Below are positions 11,713 through 21,536 of a DNA stretch of 64,000 bases, one piece after another. The stretch comes from Methylocystis heyeri (GTDB taxonomy: Bacteria; Pseudomonadota; Alphaproteobacteria; Rhizobiales; Beijerinckiaceae): NCBI RefSeq assembly GCF_004802635.2, contig NZ_CP046052.1:496001-560000 (forward strand). Direction: 5' to 3'. The position numbers were made by a program, and so were the translations under genes. Position 1 is the stretch's first letter; each line of letters begins with the position of its first letter. The notes beneath the pieces were generated by a model that saw only the letters and a program-made list of their open reading frames with translations, did not search any database and was not told the DNA's origin.

Positions 11713-13455
11713 CTAGGCTGCGCCTGCGGCGCGACCTGCCTTTGCCGCCTTCGCCCCGCGGTTCATATATTCGTCCCTCAATTCGCGGCGCAGGATCTTG
11801 CCGACCGTGCTCTTGGGCAGGCTATCCCTGAATGCATAATATTTGGGACGTTTGTAGCCGGTGAGACGCTCGTGCAGAAATTCCCGCAGTTCCTTCTCGT
11901 CGAGATCCCCCTCGCGCGGAACGACAAAGGCCATCGGCGCTTCGCCGGAATGAGGATCTGGCACGCCGATGACGGCGACTTCCTTCACTTGCGGATGAAG
12001 CGCGAGCTCGTTTTCGATTTCGTTGGGGTAGACGTTGAAGCCGGAAACCAGAATCATGTCCTTGAGACGGTCGACGATCTTGAATGACCCGTCCGGTTTC
12101 ATCACGGCGATGTCTCCCGTGCGGAAGAATCCGTCCACGGTCATCGCTTCGGCGGTGTCCTTCGGCCGCTTCCAATAGCCGGCCATCACCTGCGGACCCT
12201 TCACGCAGAGCTCCCCCGATTCGCCGAAGGGGACCGGAGCGCCGTCTTTCTCGGATCTCAGGGTCACGTAGGTCGAAGCCGACGGATAGCCGATGGCCCC
12301 GGAGAATTCGTCGAGCCCCAGCTGATTGAGGCAGACCAGCGGCGAGGTTTCGGAAAGGCCATAGCCTTCGACGATCGGCTTGCCGGTTATCTGCTTCCAT
12401 TTGCGGGCGGTGGCGTCGAGCGTCGCCATGCCGCCCGAGAGGCAGAACACCAGCGCGGAAAAATCGACTTTCCCGAAATCCTTGTGGTCGGCGAGCCCGG
12501 CATAAAGGGTGTTGACCCCCGAGATCATGGTGAAGCGCGCGCCGCGCAAAGTCTTCACGAATCCTCCGATATCGCGCGGATTGGGGATCATGAGGCAGCA
12601 AGCGCCGATCCGCGCCATAGTGAGGCAGCAGGCCGTCAGGCCGAAGATATGATAAAGCGGCAGAGCCGTGACCATGATCTGCTGGTCATTGGTGACCGGC
12701 CGCAGCCAGGCCACCGCCTGCTCCACATTGGAGGCCACGTTCCGGTGCAGCAGGACCGCACCCTTGGCCACTCCGGTGGTGCCCCCGGTATATTGCAGGA
12801 AGGCGATATCGTCCCGGGATGTTTCCACATGTTCCAGCGGCCGGCGGCGACCGGCTTCGATTACTTCGGAGAAGGGAATCGAACCGGGCAGGCGGAACGA
12901 GGGGACCGCCCGCTTCACCCAACGCGACACGGCGTTGACGATCATTCCCTTGAGCCCGAGCAGATCTCCTGGAGCCAGCAATATGGCCTGCTCGATTTTC
13001 ATCGAGGGCCAGGCCTCCGCGACGGTATGGGCGAAATTTTCGAGCACGAAGATAAAGCGCGCGCCCGAGTCGTTGATCTGGTGCTCGAGCTCATGCGGCT
13101 TGTAGAGCGGATTGACGTTTACGACGACGCCGCCGGCCAGGAACACGCCGTAGATGACCGCCGGGTAGCTCGCGAGATTGGGCGACATGATTGCGACGCG
13201 GTCGCCTTTTTTCAGTCCCCGCGACTGAAGCCAGGAGCCGACCGCCTCCGCGGCTGCGGAAAGCTCGCGATAGGTCTGGCTCTTTCCAAAGCAGTCGATC
13301 GCCGGCCGATCAGCGAAATCGTCGACTGCGGTCCTGAACATCGCGACGAGCGTGGAATAGCTTTTCTCGTCGATGTCTGGGAGAGCGTAGGCCGGATAAG
13401 AGGCAAGCCATGGTCGGGTGGCATAGGGGTCGTTCTCGATCGTAACGCCGGTCAT
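11713..13455 (-). CDS. fadD: Long-chain fatty acid--CoA ligase
   Basis: A 580-residue ANL-superfamily adenylating enzyme making acyl-CoA from fatty acid, ATP and CoA. Visible are the AMP-binding loop YTGGTTGVAKGA, the A5 motif EGYGLSETSPL, the A7 motif RTGDIAV, the hinge KDMILVSGFNVYPNEIE and the catalytic Lys region KSTVGKILRREL at the C-terminus. The ATG at 13455 is preferred; the frame can be extended 14 codons to a GTG at 13497 but the extension does not look like the family. It acts at the inner membrane face in fatty acid uptake or recycling. Confidence 0.92.
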   Translation of the reverse strand: MTGVTIENDPYATRPWLASYPAYALPDIDEKSYSTLVAMFRTAVDDFADRPAIDCFGKSQTYRELSAAAEAVGSWLQSRGLKKGDRVAIMSPNLASYPAVIYGVFLAGGVVVNVNPLYKPHELEHQINDSGARFIFVLENFAHTVAEAWPSMKIEQAILLAPGDLLGLKGMIVNAVSRWVKRAVPSFRLPGSIPFSEVIEAGRRRPLEHVETSRDDIAFLQYTGGTTGVAKGAVLLHRNVASNVEQAVAWLRPVTNDQQIMVTALPLYHIFGLTACCLTMARIGACCLMIPNPRDIGGFVKTLRGARFTMISGVNTLYAGLADHKDFGKVDFSALVFCLSGGMATLDATARKWKQITGKPIVEGYGLSETSPLVCLNQLGLDEFSGAIGYPSASTYVTLRSEKDGAPVPFGESGELCVKGPQVMAGYWKRPKDTAEAMTVDGFFRTGDIAVMKPDGSFKIVDRLKDMILVSGFNVYPNEIENELALHPQVKEVAVIGVPDPHSGEAPMAFVVPREGDLDEKELREFLHERLTGYKRPKYYAFRDSLPKSTVGKILRRELRDEYMNRGAKAAKAGRAAGAA

Positions 13456-13578
13456 GTGCTCAACTTCTGGCTGGGATGGACACAGGCTCCGAAACACTCA
13501 TGCCTATCAAAATAGCATTTGCAACCCGCAGGGCATCAGGCGCTGACGGAACTTCCGTATTGCGCCGCAAAATCTCTA

Positions 13579-14592
13579 TCAGGCGCCCCCTCCGGGCGCC
13601 GAACCGACGAGCAGGGCGAGACCCAATATCAACACAGCCACGGCCGCCAGCAGCTGCGCGCCCGCGCCGGCGAGTTTTGCGCGGCGGCTCTCCGGCGAAC
13701 TGAAGCGTCTCGCCGTCTCGCGAGCATAGACCGCCGCCGCCGCCAGGGCGCCCGTCGTCGCGGCGGTTCCCGCCGACATCAGCAGGACGGCGGCCACGCC
13801 AGTTAGAAAGCGGCCCTGGGCCAGCGTGAAGACGAGGATGAGAATGGCGCCCGAGCAGGGCCGCAAGCCGGCGGCGACGATGGTTCCGAGCGCGTCGCCC
13901 CAGGAGAAGCCGCTTTCGAGCGCGGCGGCGTCGGGGATGTGGAAATGTCCGCAGGCGTCCGAATGAATATGGGCGGGATCGCCCACGGCCTCGCAGCAGA
14001 AGACGGTCGACGCCCGGGGGAGGGGAGGCGTGTGCGCCGCAGCAAGAAAGGCCGCGCCTTTTTTCCAGACGAGGCTCGCGCCGAGGACGGCGATTGCGGC
14101 GTAGCTCGCGAGTTCGATGTTCGCCGCGGCCCATTTCATCTGGGTGGCGGTGGCCCCGAATACGATCGCCGCCGCTCCGACGAGCGCTATTGCGACGGCG
14201 CCCTGCAAGAGCGCGGCCAGCGCGGCCAGCGCCATCCCGCGCCCGAGCGCGGCGCGGCTGGCGATCATGTAGGACGCGAGCACGGCCTTGCCGTGGCCGG
14301 GGCCCGCGGCGTGGAATACGCCGTAAAAAAGGCTCGCCCCCGCCAGGGTCCAAAAAGCTTCCGGGCTGGTTTTCAGCGCCTTGGCCGCAGCCTGCAGCTC
14401 CTGGTGGAATTTGTTCTGCCACGACAGGACGAGGCCGGCGAAGCCGCTCGCCGCGCCGGCCGATTCTCCGCCGGCGATGGCGAAAGGATTGCGCCCAGAT
14501 TGGGCGAAGGCTTCGGGAGACGCCAGCGCGATCGCCGCCGCGGCGGCTGCGAGCGCCAGAGCGATCACAAAGCGGCGCGATCTACGACTCAT
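13579..14592 (-). CDS. NicO/RcnA-type nickel-cobalt transport permease
   Basis: 337 residues. An N-terminal signal-like segment (to AFAQ) is followed by six or more hydrophobic segments. The family hallmark FHAAGPGHGKAVLASY sits near residue 95, and a Cys/His-rich loop (AHIHSDACGHFH) lies in the middle. GLRPCSGAILILVFTLAQG near residue 245 is the second conserved block. Members move Ni2+ or Co2+, and direction differs between subfamilies. It overlaps the upstream DUF1007 gene by 4 nt. The NicO plus DUF1007 pair is a recurrent unit. The cobalamin genes 5 kb away suggest cobalt, but that is inference. Confidence 0.87.
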   Translation of the reverse strand: MSRRSRRFVIALALAAAAAAIALASPEAFAQSGRNPFAIAGGESAGAASGFAGLVLSWQNKFHQELQAAAKALKTSPEAFWTLAGASLFYGVFHAAGPGHGKAVLASYMIASRAALGRGMALAALAALLQGAVAIALVGAAAIVFGATATQMKWAAANIELASYAAIAVLGASLVWKKGAAFLAAAHTPPLPRASTVFCCEAVGDPAHIHSDACGHFHIPDAAALESGFSWGDALGTIVAAGLRPCSGAILILVFTLAQGRFLTGVAAVLLMSAGTAATTGALAAAAVYARETARRFSSPESRRAKLAGAGAQLLAAVAVLILGLALLVGSAPGGGA

Positions 14593-15257
14593 GGGCAGGC
14601 CACGATCACGCGTGTCGCCAGCTTCACGCCGAAATCGGCCCCGGGAGAGAAATTCTGAAAGAAGGCTTCGGAGAGTTTCTTGTTTTCGTCGGCCGCGAGG
14701 GGCTTCGGCTCCATCGTGCTGACGGAACAGCCCGCCGGCGCTTTTGAGAGCGTCACCGGATTCTGCTTCTCGAAGCCGAAGGAAACGAAATAGGTCGGGT
14801 CGTAGACCTGGAACGAAAACGGCTTTTGCGCCGGGACCGGCGTTTCGAGCGGCAGCAGGAAGCGAAGCGTGACGATCTTCTTGTCGTCGGACTCCAGCGT
14901 GACGTCCACCGGCTCCTTGAACTTGAGTTTGGAGCCGCCCTGTTTGGCGAAAGTGAAAAACTCGAATTCGGCCAGCGATTCCACATTGGTTTTGGCGAGA
15001 GGCGCGAGCTCCTCGCGGGTCGGCGGCTTGCCGTTCTTGCCGAGGCCCTGGACCGCGAAAGCCGAGTACATTTCGTCGAATTCCCAGGCGTGGCGCACGC
15101 CGAGGATCTTGCCGTCGGGCCCGAAGGCCACCTCGCTCCTGACCGCCACCCAGACATGGGGATGCGCGTCGGCGCCGCGGACGAGGCCCAGCCACATGGC
15201 GAGGACAGTCGCGAGAACTGAGGAAGTCCAGGACAGAATCGGGAATCGACTGTTCAT
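14589..15257 (-). CDS. DUF1007 family periplasmic protein, partner of the NicO permease
   Basis: 222 residues from the ATG at 15257. The signal peptide ends near GADA, and the mature protein begins HPHVWVAV, the typical His-first start of this family, which may bind metal. GVRHAWEFDEMYSAF is the conserved DUF1007 block. The protein is periplasmic and encoded directly before the NicO permease, with an ATGA overlap. In related operons such proteins accompany Ni/Co permeases, and a metal delivery or sensing role is assumed. A longer frame exists to 15383, but that extension lacks family features and would hide the signal peptide. Confidence 0.85.
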   Translation of the reverse strand: MNSRFPILSWTSSVLATVLAMWLGLVRGADAHPHVWVAVRSEVAFGPDGKILGVRHAWEFDEMYSAFAVQGLGKNGKPPTREELAPLAKTNVESLAEFEFFTFAKQGGSKLKFKEPVDVTLESDDKKIVTLRFLLPLETPVPAQKPFSFQVYDPTYFVSFGFEKQNPVTLSKAPAGCSVSTMEPKPLAADENKKLSEAFFQNFSPGADFGVKLATRVIVACP

Positions 15258-15732
15258 CGTGTTTTTCGGGTATGCAGCGAAGGCGGCGAAAAGAGGGCGC
15301 GGCGGGCGCCCTTTACTCTCGGGCCTATTCCTAGCATAAACCTCTCCGAAAAGGTCTTTTCGGGCGAGCCCGCCCCGTGACACGTTTGAGAGTGTTTTCG
15401 AGCGAAGTGGATGCCGGTTCGCGTGAGGGAAACACGATCAAACAGAGGAATCCCGGAGTCAGACCGGCTCAATCCGGGCCGGTTCGGCTCCAGTCGTCGG
15501 ATCGCCGGTTCGAGCCTGGCCGGCATGAATGGACTTTGGCGGGCGATTGCTGTGATATGCCCGTGGAAAAACACTTTGATGTTCGGGGGATGGATTCCCG
15601 CCGGGCGAAGCGGGGCGCAGGCGGCGCCTCGGAAATGCGCGAACGATGGTCTCGTTCTCTTCACGCGGGTCGCGTGAACGATGAGCGCCGGCGGGTTCGC
15701 AGTAGCGAGTTCAACCACAGGAAAGATCTAAT
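15258..15732. other. 475-nt gap: promoter region with a dispersed repeat
   Basis: This gap lies between the divergent DUF1007 and indolepyruvate oxidoreductase genes. The open frames inside it show no family resemblance. It carries the dispersed repeat described at 15394-15445 and presumably both promoters; I could not point to clear -35/-10 boxes. Confidence 0.5.
15394..15445 (+). repeat. Dispersed repeat, copy 1
   Basis: The core GAGCGAAGTGGATGCC (15400-15415) is followed by GGTTCGCGTGAGGGAAACAC. It matches the stretch at 41690-41736 (GAGCGAAGTGGACGCC, then TGACGAAAACGCGGTC). Sequences of this form, GAGCGAAGTGGA followed by a CGCGTGAAGAAAAC-like part, recur in intergenic DNA of Hyphomicrobiales. 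Confidence 0.6.
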
Positions 15733-18700
15733 ATGGCGGACAGTTTCGCCAGCGACTCGCGCGACGGCCTAGCTCTTGCCGATGCGACGCTCGCGGACAA
15801 ATACGATCTCGACAAGCCCCGGGTCCTGATGACGGGAACCCAGGCGATCGTGCGCCTGCTCTTGATGCAAAAGGAAGCGGATCGCCGGGCCGGGTTGAAC
15901 ACGGCCGGCTTCGTCACGGGCTATCGCGGCTCGCCGCTCGGCGGGGTCGACGCCCAGATGCATCGCGCCAAGACCTATTTCGACGCGAACGACATTTTAT
16001 TCATGCCGGGCCTCAACGAGGATCTCGCCGCGACCGCCATCTGGGGCGCGCAGCAGGCGGAGATGCGGGGCGAGGGCAAATACGACGGGGTTTTCTCGCT
16101 CTGGTACGGCAAGGGACCGGGGGTCGACCGCAGCGGCGACGTCCTCCGCCACGTCAATCTGGCGGGCTCGTCGCGTTTCGGCGGCGCCGTCGCCCTGATG
16201 GGGGACGACCACACCGCCGAATCCTCCTCCACCGCGCATCAGTCGGAGTTCCATTTCGTCGACGTGATGATGCCGATTCTTTCGCCCGCCGGGGTGCAGG
16301 AGATTCTGGATTACGGCCTCTACGCCTTCGCCCTTTCGCGTTACGCGGGGGTCTGGGTGGGCCTCAAATGCCTGAAGGACACGGTTGAATCGACCGCCTC
16401 GGTGGACGGATCGCACGGCCGCGTGAAGATCGTCGCCCCGACTGATTTTCCCATGCCGGCCGGCGGCCTGAACATCCGTCGCAGCGATCCCGTCCTGGTT
16501 CAGGAAGAGCGGCTCCAGGAGAGCAAGCGCGACGCCACGCTGGCCTTCATCCGCGCCAACAAGCTCAACAAGATCATCACCTCGGGCGGACCCGACGCCC
16601 GGATCGGCGTCATCACGGTCGGCAAGTCCTATCTCGACGTGAGGCAGGCGCTCGACGATCTCGGCATAGACGAAGCGAAAGCCAACGACCTCGGCCTCAG
16701 GCTCTACAAGGTCGCTTGTCCCTGGCCGCTGGAGCCGGAGGGCCTCAAGGAATTCGCCAGGGGCCTCGATCTCATCATCGTCGTCGAGGAAAAGCGCTCG
16801 CTCATCGAAATGCAATTGCGGGGCGAGCTTTACGGAACGCCGAACCAGCCGCTCTGCATCGGAAAGAAGGACGAGAACGGGAACTGGCTTTTCCCCGCCA
16901 AGGGATCGCTGGACGCCAACGACGTCGCTATCGCGATCGGCCGGCGCCTGCTGAAATTTCATCGCTCGGCCGATCTCGAATCGCGCGTCGCGAGGCTCGA
17001 ACGCCTGCAGCAGAAGCGCGTCGCGCTCGCCGAGGTGGCCGTGCGCGTCCCGCATTTCTGCGCCGGCTGCCCCCACAGCACCTCGACCCATGTGCCCGCC
17101 GGCGCCCGCGCCTATACCGGCATCGGCTGCCACTACATGGCGCAATGGATGGATCGCTCGACGGAGGGATACACCCATATGGGCGGCGAAGGCGCCAATT
17201 GGGTCGGGGAAGCGCCCTTCTCGAAACGCAAGCATGTGTTTCAGAATCTCGGGGACGGCACCTACAACCATTCAGGGTCGCTGGCCATCCGCTTCGCCGT
17301 GGCGACCAACACCAACATCACCTTCAAGATTCTCTTCAACGGCGTCGTCGCCATGACCGGCGGCCAGAAGCACGAGGGAGAACTCACCGTCGAGGCGATA
17401 GCCCATCAGGTCGCGGCGGAAGGGGTCAGGAAGATCGCGCTCGTCACCGACGAGCCCGGCAAATATCCGGTGCTGACGCCCTGGCCGCCGGGATTGAAAA
17501 TCCACCACCGCAACGTCCTCAACGAAGTCCAGCGCGACCTCGGCGAGACCGAAGGGGTCACGGTTCTCATCTACGACCAGACCTGCGCAGCCGAGAAACG
17601 CCGCCTGCGCAAGCGCGGAAAATATCCCGATCCCGACTCCCGCATCATCATCAACGAACTGGTCTGCGAGGGCTGCGGCGATTGCGGCACCGCGTCCAAC
17701 TGCGTTGCGGTGCAGCCGGTCGAGACCGAATTCGGGCGCAAGAGGCGCATAGATCAGTCCGCCTGCAACAAGGACTTCTCCTGCCTCGAAGGCTTTTGCC
17801 CGAGTTTCGTGACGGTGCACGGCGCCCACATGAAAAAGGCGGCGCTGCCCTCCCGTTCCGACGCCGAGAATCAGCCTCGGCTGCCGGAGCCGGTTCCGCC
17901 CCAGATCGGCGTCACGCCTTACGGCATTCTCATCGCGGGCCTCGGCGGCACCGGCGTCGTCACGATTTCGGCATTGCTCGGACTCGCCGCGCATCTCGAG
18001 GGCAAGGGCGTGGGCGTCATCGATATGGCCGGCCTCGCGCAGAAGGGCGGGGCGGTCTATTGCCACGTCAAGATCGGCCGCACCCCCGATTCCGTGCACG
18101 CGATCCGAATCGCCGCCGGCGAGGCGGATCTGATGCTCGGATGCGATCTCGTGGTGGCGGGCGCGCGGCTGGTTCTCTCGGCGATAGATCCTCAGCGGAC
18201 CGCGGTGGTCGTGAACAGCGCCGAAGTCTTTCCCGGCGACATCGAGCGCAACCCCGATTTCGTCCTGCCGTCGCGGGAGATCAAGAAAGCGATCAGCGAC
18301 GTCAGCGGCGAGCGCACCGATTTCCTGAACCTGACCGCGCTCGCCCTCACGCTGCTGGGCGATTCCATCGCAGCAAACATCTTCATGCTGGGCTATGCGT
18401 GGCAGAAGGGCTACCTGCCTCTCTCCGACGCCTCGATCCTGCGCGCCATAGAGCTGAACGGCGAATCGGTCGAGATGAACCAGCAGGCCTTTTTGTGGGG
18501 GCGGCGCGCGGCGCATGATTTCGCGAGCGTCGAAGCGGTGGCGTCTTCCTTGCGCTCTCCTTCGGAAGCGAGGCGGAAATCCCAGACGCTCGAGGAAATC
18601 GTCGAGCGTCGCGCGGCGTTCCTGATCGAATACCAGAACCTCGCCTATTCGCAGCGCTACCGCGCCAGGGTCGCGCAGGTCGCCGCGGCCGAAGCCGCCC

Positions 18701-19251
18701 GCACGCCGGGGTCGACCGAGCTGACCGAGGCGGCGGCGCGCTACCTCTTCAAGGTCATGGCGGCGAAGGACTATTACGAGGTCGCGCGCCTTTTCACCAA
18801 TGGGTCCTTCGAGCGGCAGCTCTCCGAAACCTTCGAGGGCGACCTGACGCTGGAATTCCATGTCGCGCCGCCGCTTCCGAGCCTCCAGCCCAAGAACGAC
18901 TTCGGCGGATCACGGAAAATGACTTTCGGCCCCTGGGCTTTCAGTGTGCTGCGGCTGCTCGCCAGGATGAAGCCGCTGCGCGGCACCTGGCTCGACATTT
19001 TCCGTTTCGATCACGACCGCATCGCCGAGCGGAAGATCCTGGCGGACTATGAAGTCCTGCTCGACGAGATATTGGACAGGCTCACGCCGCAGAATCACGC
19101 CGTCGCCGTCGCGCTGGCCCGCATCCCGGAGAAAATCAGGGGCTTCGGGCATATCAAGGCCCGGCATATCGCCGCTGCGCAGATCGAAGAGGAGCGCCTT
19201 CTGGCGCAGTTCCGGGCTCCGCCCGAACAGGCCAAAGCGGCCGCGGAATGA
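15733..19251 (+). CDS. Indolepyruvate ferredoxin oxidoreductase, single-chain form
   Basis: A 1172-residue fusion of the alpha and beta/gamma parts of indolepyruvate ferredoxin oxidoreductase. It oxidises aryl-pyruvates (or related 2-oxoacids) to acyl-CoA with ferredoxin reduction. The N-terminal pyrimidine domain holds TGYRGSPLGGVD, and the TPP region reads HFCAGCPHSTSTHVP and TGIGCHYMAQWMD. Cysteine clusters CEGCGDCG and CNKDFSCLEGFCPSF (about residues 640-690) would carry [4Fe-4S]. The gamma-like domain starts with GLGGTGVVTISALLG (about residue 736). The stop overlaps the cobK start by 4 nt, an unexpected coupling to cobalamin synthesis. Confidence 0.92.
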   Translation: MADSFASDSRDGLALADATLADKYDLDKPRVLMTGTQAIVRLLLMQKEADRRAGLNTAGFVTGYRGSPLGGVDAQMHRAKTYFDANDILFMPGLNEDLAATAIWGAQQAEMRGEGKYDGVFSLWYGKGPGVDRSGDVLRHVNLAGSSRFGGAVALMGDDHTAESSSTAHQSEFHFVDVMMPILSPAGVQEILDYGLYAFALSRYAGVWVGLKCLKDTVESTASVDGSHGRVKIVAPTDFPMPAGGLNIRRSDPVLVQEERLQESKRDATLAFIRANKLNKIITSGGPDARIGVITVGKSYLDVRQALDDLGIDEAKANDLGLRLYKVACPWPLEPEGLKEFARGLDLIIVVEEKRSLIEMQLRGELYGTPNQPLCIGKKDENGNWLFPAKGSLDANDVAIAIGRRLLKFHRSADLESRVARLERLQQKRVALAEVAVRVPHFCAGCPHSTSTHVPAGARAYTGIGCHYMAQWMDRSTEGYTHMGGEGANWVGEAPFSKRKHVFQNLGDGTYNHSGSLAIRFAVATNTNITFKILFNGVVAMTGGQKHEGELTVEAIAHQVAAEGVRKIALVTDEPGKYPVLTPWPPGLKIHHRNVLNEVQRDLGETEGVTVLIYDQTCAAEKRRLRKRGKYPDPDSRIIINELVCEGCGDCGTASNCVAVQPVETEFGRKRRIDQSACNKDFSCLEGFCPSFVTVHGAHMKKAALPSRSDAENQPRLPEPVPPQIGVTPYGILIAGLGGTGVVTISALLGLAAHLEGKGVGVIDMAGLAQKGGAVYCHVKIGRTPDSVHAIRIAAGEADLMLGCDLVVAGARLVLSAIDPQRTAVVVNSAEVFPGDIERNPDFVLPSREIKKAISDVSGERTDFLNLTALALTLLGDSIAANIFMLGYAWQKGYLPLSDASILRAIELNGESVEMNQQAFLWGRRAAHDFASVEAVASSLRSPSEARRKSQTLEEIVERRAAFLIEYQNLAYSQRYRARVAQVAAAEAARTPGSTELTEAAARYLFKVMAAKDYYEVARLFTNGSFERQLSETFEGDLTLEFHVAPPLPSLQPKNDFGGSRKMTFGPWAFSVLRLLARMKPLRGTWLDIFRFDHDRIAERKILADYEVLLDEILDRLTPQNHAVAVALARIPEKIRGFGHIKARHIAAAQIEEERLLAQFRAPPEQAKAAAE

Positions 19252-20033
19252 AGTCCGCGACGACTTCGCCTCTCGATCTGGGCTGCGCAGGCGAGGCGAG
19301 GCCTTTGCGGGTTCTGGTGCTGGGCGGCACGAGCGAAGCGCGGGCGCTCGCCGCCCGCATTGCGCAGCGGCCCACGATCCAGGCGGTCATGTCGCTCGCC
19401 GGCCGCACCAGCGCGCCCCTCGACGTCGGCCTGCCGACGCGTATCGGCGGCTTTGGCGGCGCGGACGGCCTTGCGCGCTATCTCGCCCAAACGAAAATCG
19501 ATCGCGTGATCGACGCGACCCATCCTTTTGCGTCCCGGATATCGGCCAATGCCCGTTCCGCCTGCGCCGCGCTCTCGATCCCGCTCGCTTCCTTCGGAAG
19601 AGAGCCCTGGCGCGCGCAGGAGGGCGACCGCTGGATCGAGGCGGGCGATCTCGGCGAGGCCGCCGCTGCGCTGGCGGGCGCGCCGAAGCGCGTGTTTCTC
19701 ACCATCGGCCGGCTCGGGGTCGGCGCTTTTCGCGCCCAGCCCCAGCACGAATATCTCATTCGAACCATCGAGCCGCCGGAACTGGCCGAGCTGCCGCCCC
19801 GCAGCGCGCTGCTGTTTTCCCGCGGGCCTTTCGCAAAAGACGACGAAATCGCCCTGATGCGGGAACAGCGCGTGGAACTGGTGGTCACGAAGAACAGCGG
19901 AGGCCCCTCGACCTACGCCAAGATGGAGGCGGCCCGCGAGTTGGGGCTCGAGGCGGTGGTGATCTCGCCGCCGGCCTATCCAGAGGTTTCGAGGCTCGGC
20001 GATCTCGACGCCGCAATGGCTTTCCTGTCGTAG
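19248..20033 (+). CDS. cobK: Precorrin-6A reductase
   Basis: A 261-residue NAD(P)H-dependent reductase of precorrin-6A in corrin ring synthesis. Visible features are the nucleotide-binding start VLVLGGTSEARALA (about residue 21), DATHPFASRISANA (the conserved DATHPFA block) and VVTKNSGGPSTYAKMEAAREL, the CobK/CbiJ signature near residue 210. It begins in an ATGA overlap with the indolepyruvate oxidoreductase gene, and cobQ follows after 45 nt. The other ring-building cob genes are not in the window. Confidence 0.93.
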   Translation: MKSATTSPLDLGCAGEARPLRVLVLGGTSEARALAARIAQRPTIQAVMSLAGRTSAPLDVGLPTRIGGFGGADGLARYLAQTKIDRVIDATHPFASRISANARSACAALSIPLASFGREPWRAQEGDRWIEAGDLGEAAAALAGAPKRVFLTIGRLGVGAFRAQPQHEYLIRTIEPPELAELPPRSALLFSRGPFAKDDEIALMREQRVELVVTKNSGGPSTYAKMEAARELGLEAVVISPPAYPEVSRLGDLDAAMAFLS

Positions 20034-20078
20034 ATTGCGGAATCTGGTGCGAGCGGAAAGCGCGGCGGGCGGCTGGCG

Positions 20079-21536
20079 ATGAGCAGAATATTGATGATCC
20101 AGGGAACCGGCTCGGACGTCGGCAAGTCCCTGATGGTTGCGGGGCTCGCCAGGGCGCTGACGAACAAAGGCCTGCGGGTGGCGCCGTTCAAGCCGCAGAA
20201 CATGTCGAACAACGCCGCCGTCACCCAGGAGGGCGGCGAGATCGGCCGCGCCCAGGCCCTGCAGGCCCGCGCGGCGCGGCGCGCCCCGTCCAACGACATG
20301 AATCCGGTGCTGCTGAAGCCGCAGGGAGCCAGCGGTTCCCAGATCGTGGTCCAGGGCCGGGTCGCGGGCCAGGCGCTCGCGCGCGAATATCAGAGCTGGA
20401 AACCGCGCCTGATGCCGCAGGTGTTGGAAAGCTTCTCGAGCCTGCGCGAGACTGCGGACATCGTGCTGATCGAGGGCGCCGGCAGCGCGGCCGAAATAAA
20501 TCTGCGCGCCCATGACATCGCCAATATGGGCTTCGCCCGCGCCGTGGGCGCGCCTGTGGTCCTGGTCGCCGATATCGACCGGGGCGGAGTCATAGCCCAG
20601 CTCGTCGGCTGCCACGCGGTGCTGGACCCCGAGGATCTGGCTCTGGTCCGGGGTTTTATCGTCAATAAATTCCGGGGCGATCCCTCCCTTTTCGATTCCG
20701 GCATGGGCTTTGTCGCCGAGCGCACCGGATGGCGCCCGCTCGGGCTGGTTCCCTTTTTCAGCGAGGCCAGCCGGTTGCCGGCGGAGGACGCGTTCGGCCT
20801 CCAAGGCGGTAGCGCGAACGAGCGCGGCGGGGTCAAAATCGCCGTGCCCCTTCTGCCCAATATTTCCAATTTCGACGATTTCGACCCGCTGAAGGCGGAG
20901 CCCGGCGTCGCGCTGGCCTTTACGCCCCCAGGCGCGCCCTTGCCTGCGGACGCCCGTCTTGTCATCCTGCCGGGATCGAAAGCGACGATCGCGGATTTGG
21001 CGGCCTTCCGCGCGGAAGGCTGGCATATAGACCTCGCCGCCCATCTGCGGCGCGGCGGGCGCGTGCTCGGCGTTTGCGGCGGCTTCCAGATGCTGGGGCG
21101 AAGCATCGCCGATCCTTCTGGGGTCGAGGGCCCGCCCGGGGAGGTCGAAGGGCTCGGCCTCCTCGATGTCGAGACCGTGTTGGGCCGGGAGAAAAGGCTG
21201 CAGTTTTCGCATGGCGAGAGCCAGCCGGACGGCGAGCCTTTCAGCGGCTATGAGATGCATATGGGGGAGACGATCGGACCCGACTGCAACAGACCCGCGC
21301 TCAAATTCGCGGACGGACGCCTCGACGGGGCGTGCTCGGCCGATGGCCTCGTCACCGGCCTTTATGTCCATGGGCTGTTCTCCCATGACGCCCAGCGCGG
21401 CGCATGGCTGCGCCGCCTCGAAGCCGCTCCTTCGGCCCTGCTTTACGAAGCCCAGGTGGAGCAGACGCTCGACGCGCTGGCCGAACATTGCGTTCGCCAC
21501 ATCGATATCGGCCAGTTACTGGAACTCGCGCGGTGA
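20079..21536 (+). CDS. cobQ: Cobyric acid synthase
   Basis: A 485-residue glutamine-dependent amidotransferase that amidates adenosylcobyrinate a,c-diamide at four side chains. The ATP-binding domain starts [20 protein letters not shown], with [12 protein letters not shown] following. The C-terminal class I-like glutaminase domain shows [12 protein letters not shown] with the nucleophile Cys, and VHGLF with a His of the triad region. Its TGA stop overlaps the GTG start of cobC by 4 nt. Confidence 0.95.
   Translation: MSRILMIQGTGSDVGKSLMVAGLARALTNKGLRVAPFKPQNMSNNAAVTQEGGEIGRAQALQARAARRAPSNDMNPVLLKPQGASGSQIVVQGRVAGQALAREYQSWKPRLMPQVLESFSSLRETADIVLIEGAGSAAEINLRAHDIANMGFARAVGAPVVLVADIDRGGVIAQLVGCHAVLDPEDLALVRGFIVNKFRGDPSLFDSGMGFVAERTGWRPLGLVPFFSEASRLPAEDAFGLQGGSANERGGVKIAVPLLPNISNFDDFDPLKAEPGVALAFTPPGAPLPADARLVILPGSKATIADLAAFRAEGWHIDLAAHLRRGGRVLGVCGGFQMLGRSIADPSGVEGPPGEVEGLGLLDVETVLGREKRLQFSHGESQPDGEPFSGYEMHMGETIGPDCNRPALKFADGRLDGACSADGLVTGLYVHGLFSHDAQRGAWLRRLEAAPSALLYEAQVEQTLDALAEHCVRHIDIGQLLELAR

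Noticed and set aside
15997-18861. Two long minus-strand frames over the indolepyruvate oxidoreductase gene
   Set aside because: Composition typical of antisense shadows, and every conserved motif is on the plus strand.
19095-21500. An 801-codon open frame antisense to cobK and cobQ
   Set aside because: Shadow of GC-rich coding frames: arginine/glycine/glutamine-heavy with no motif, while the sense strand has full cobK and cobQ.
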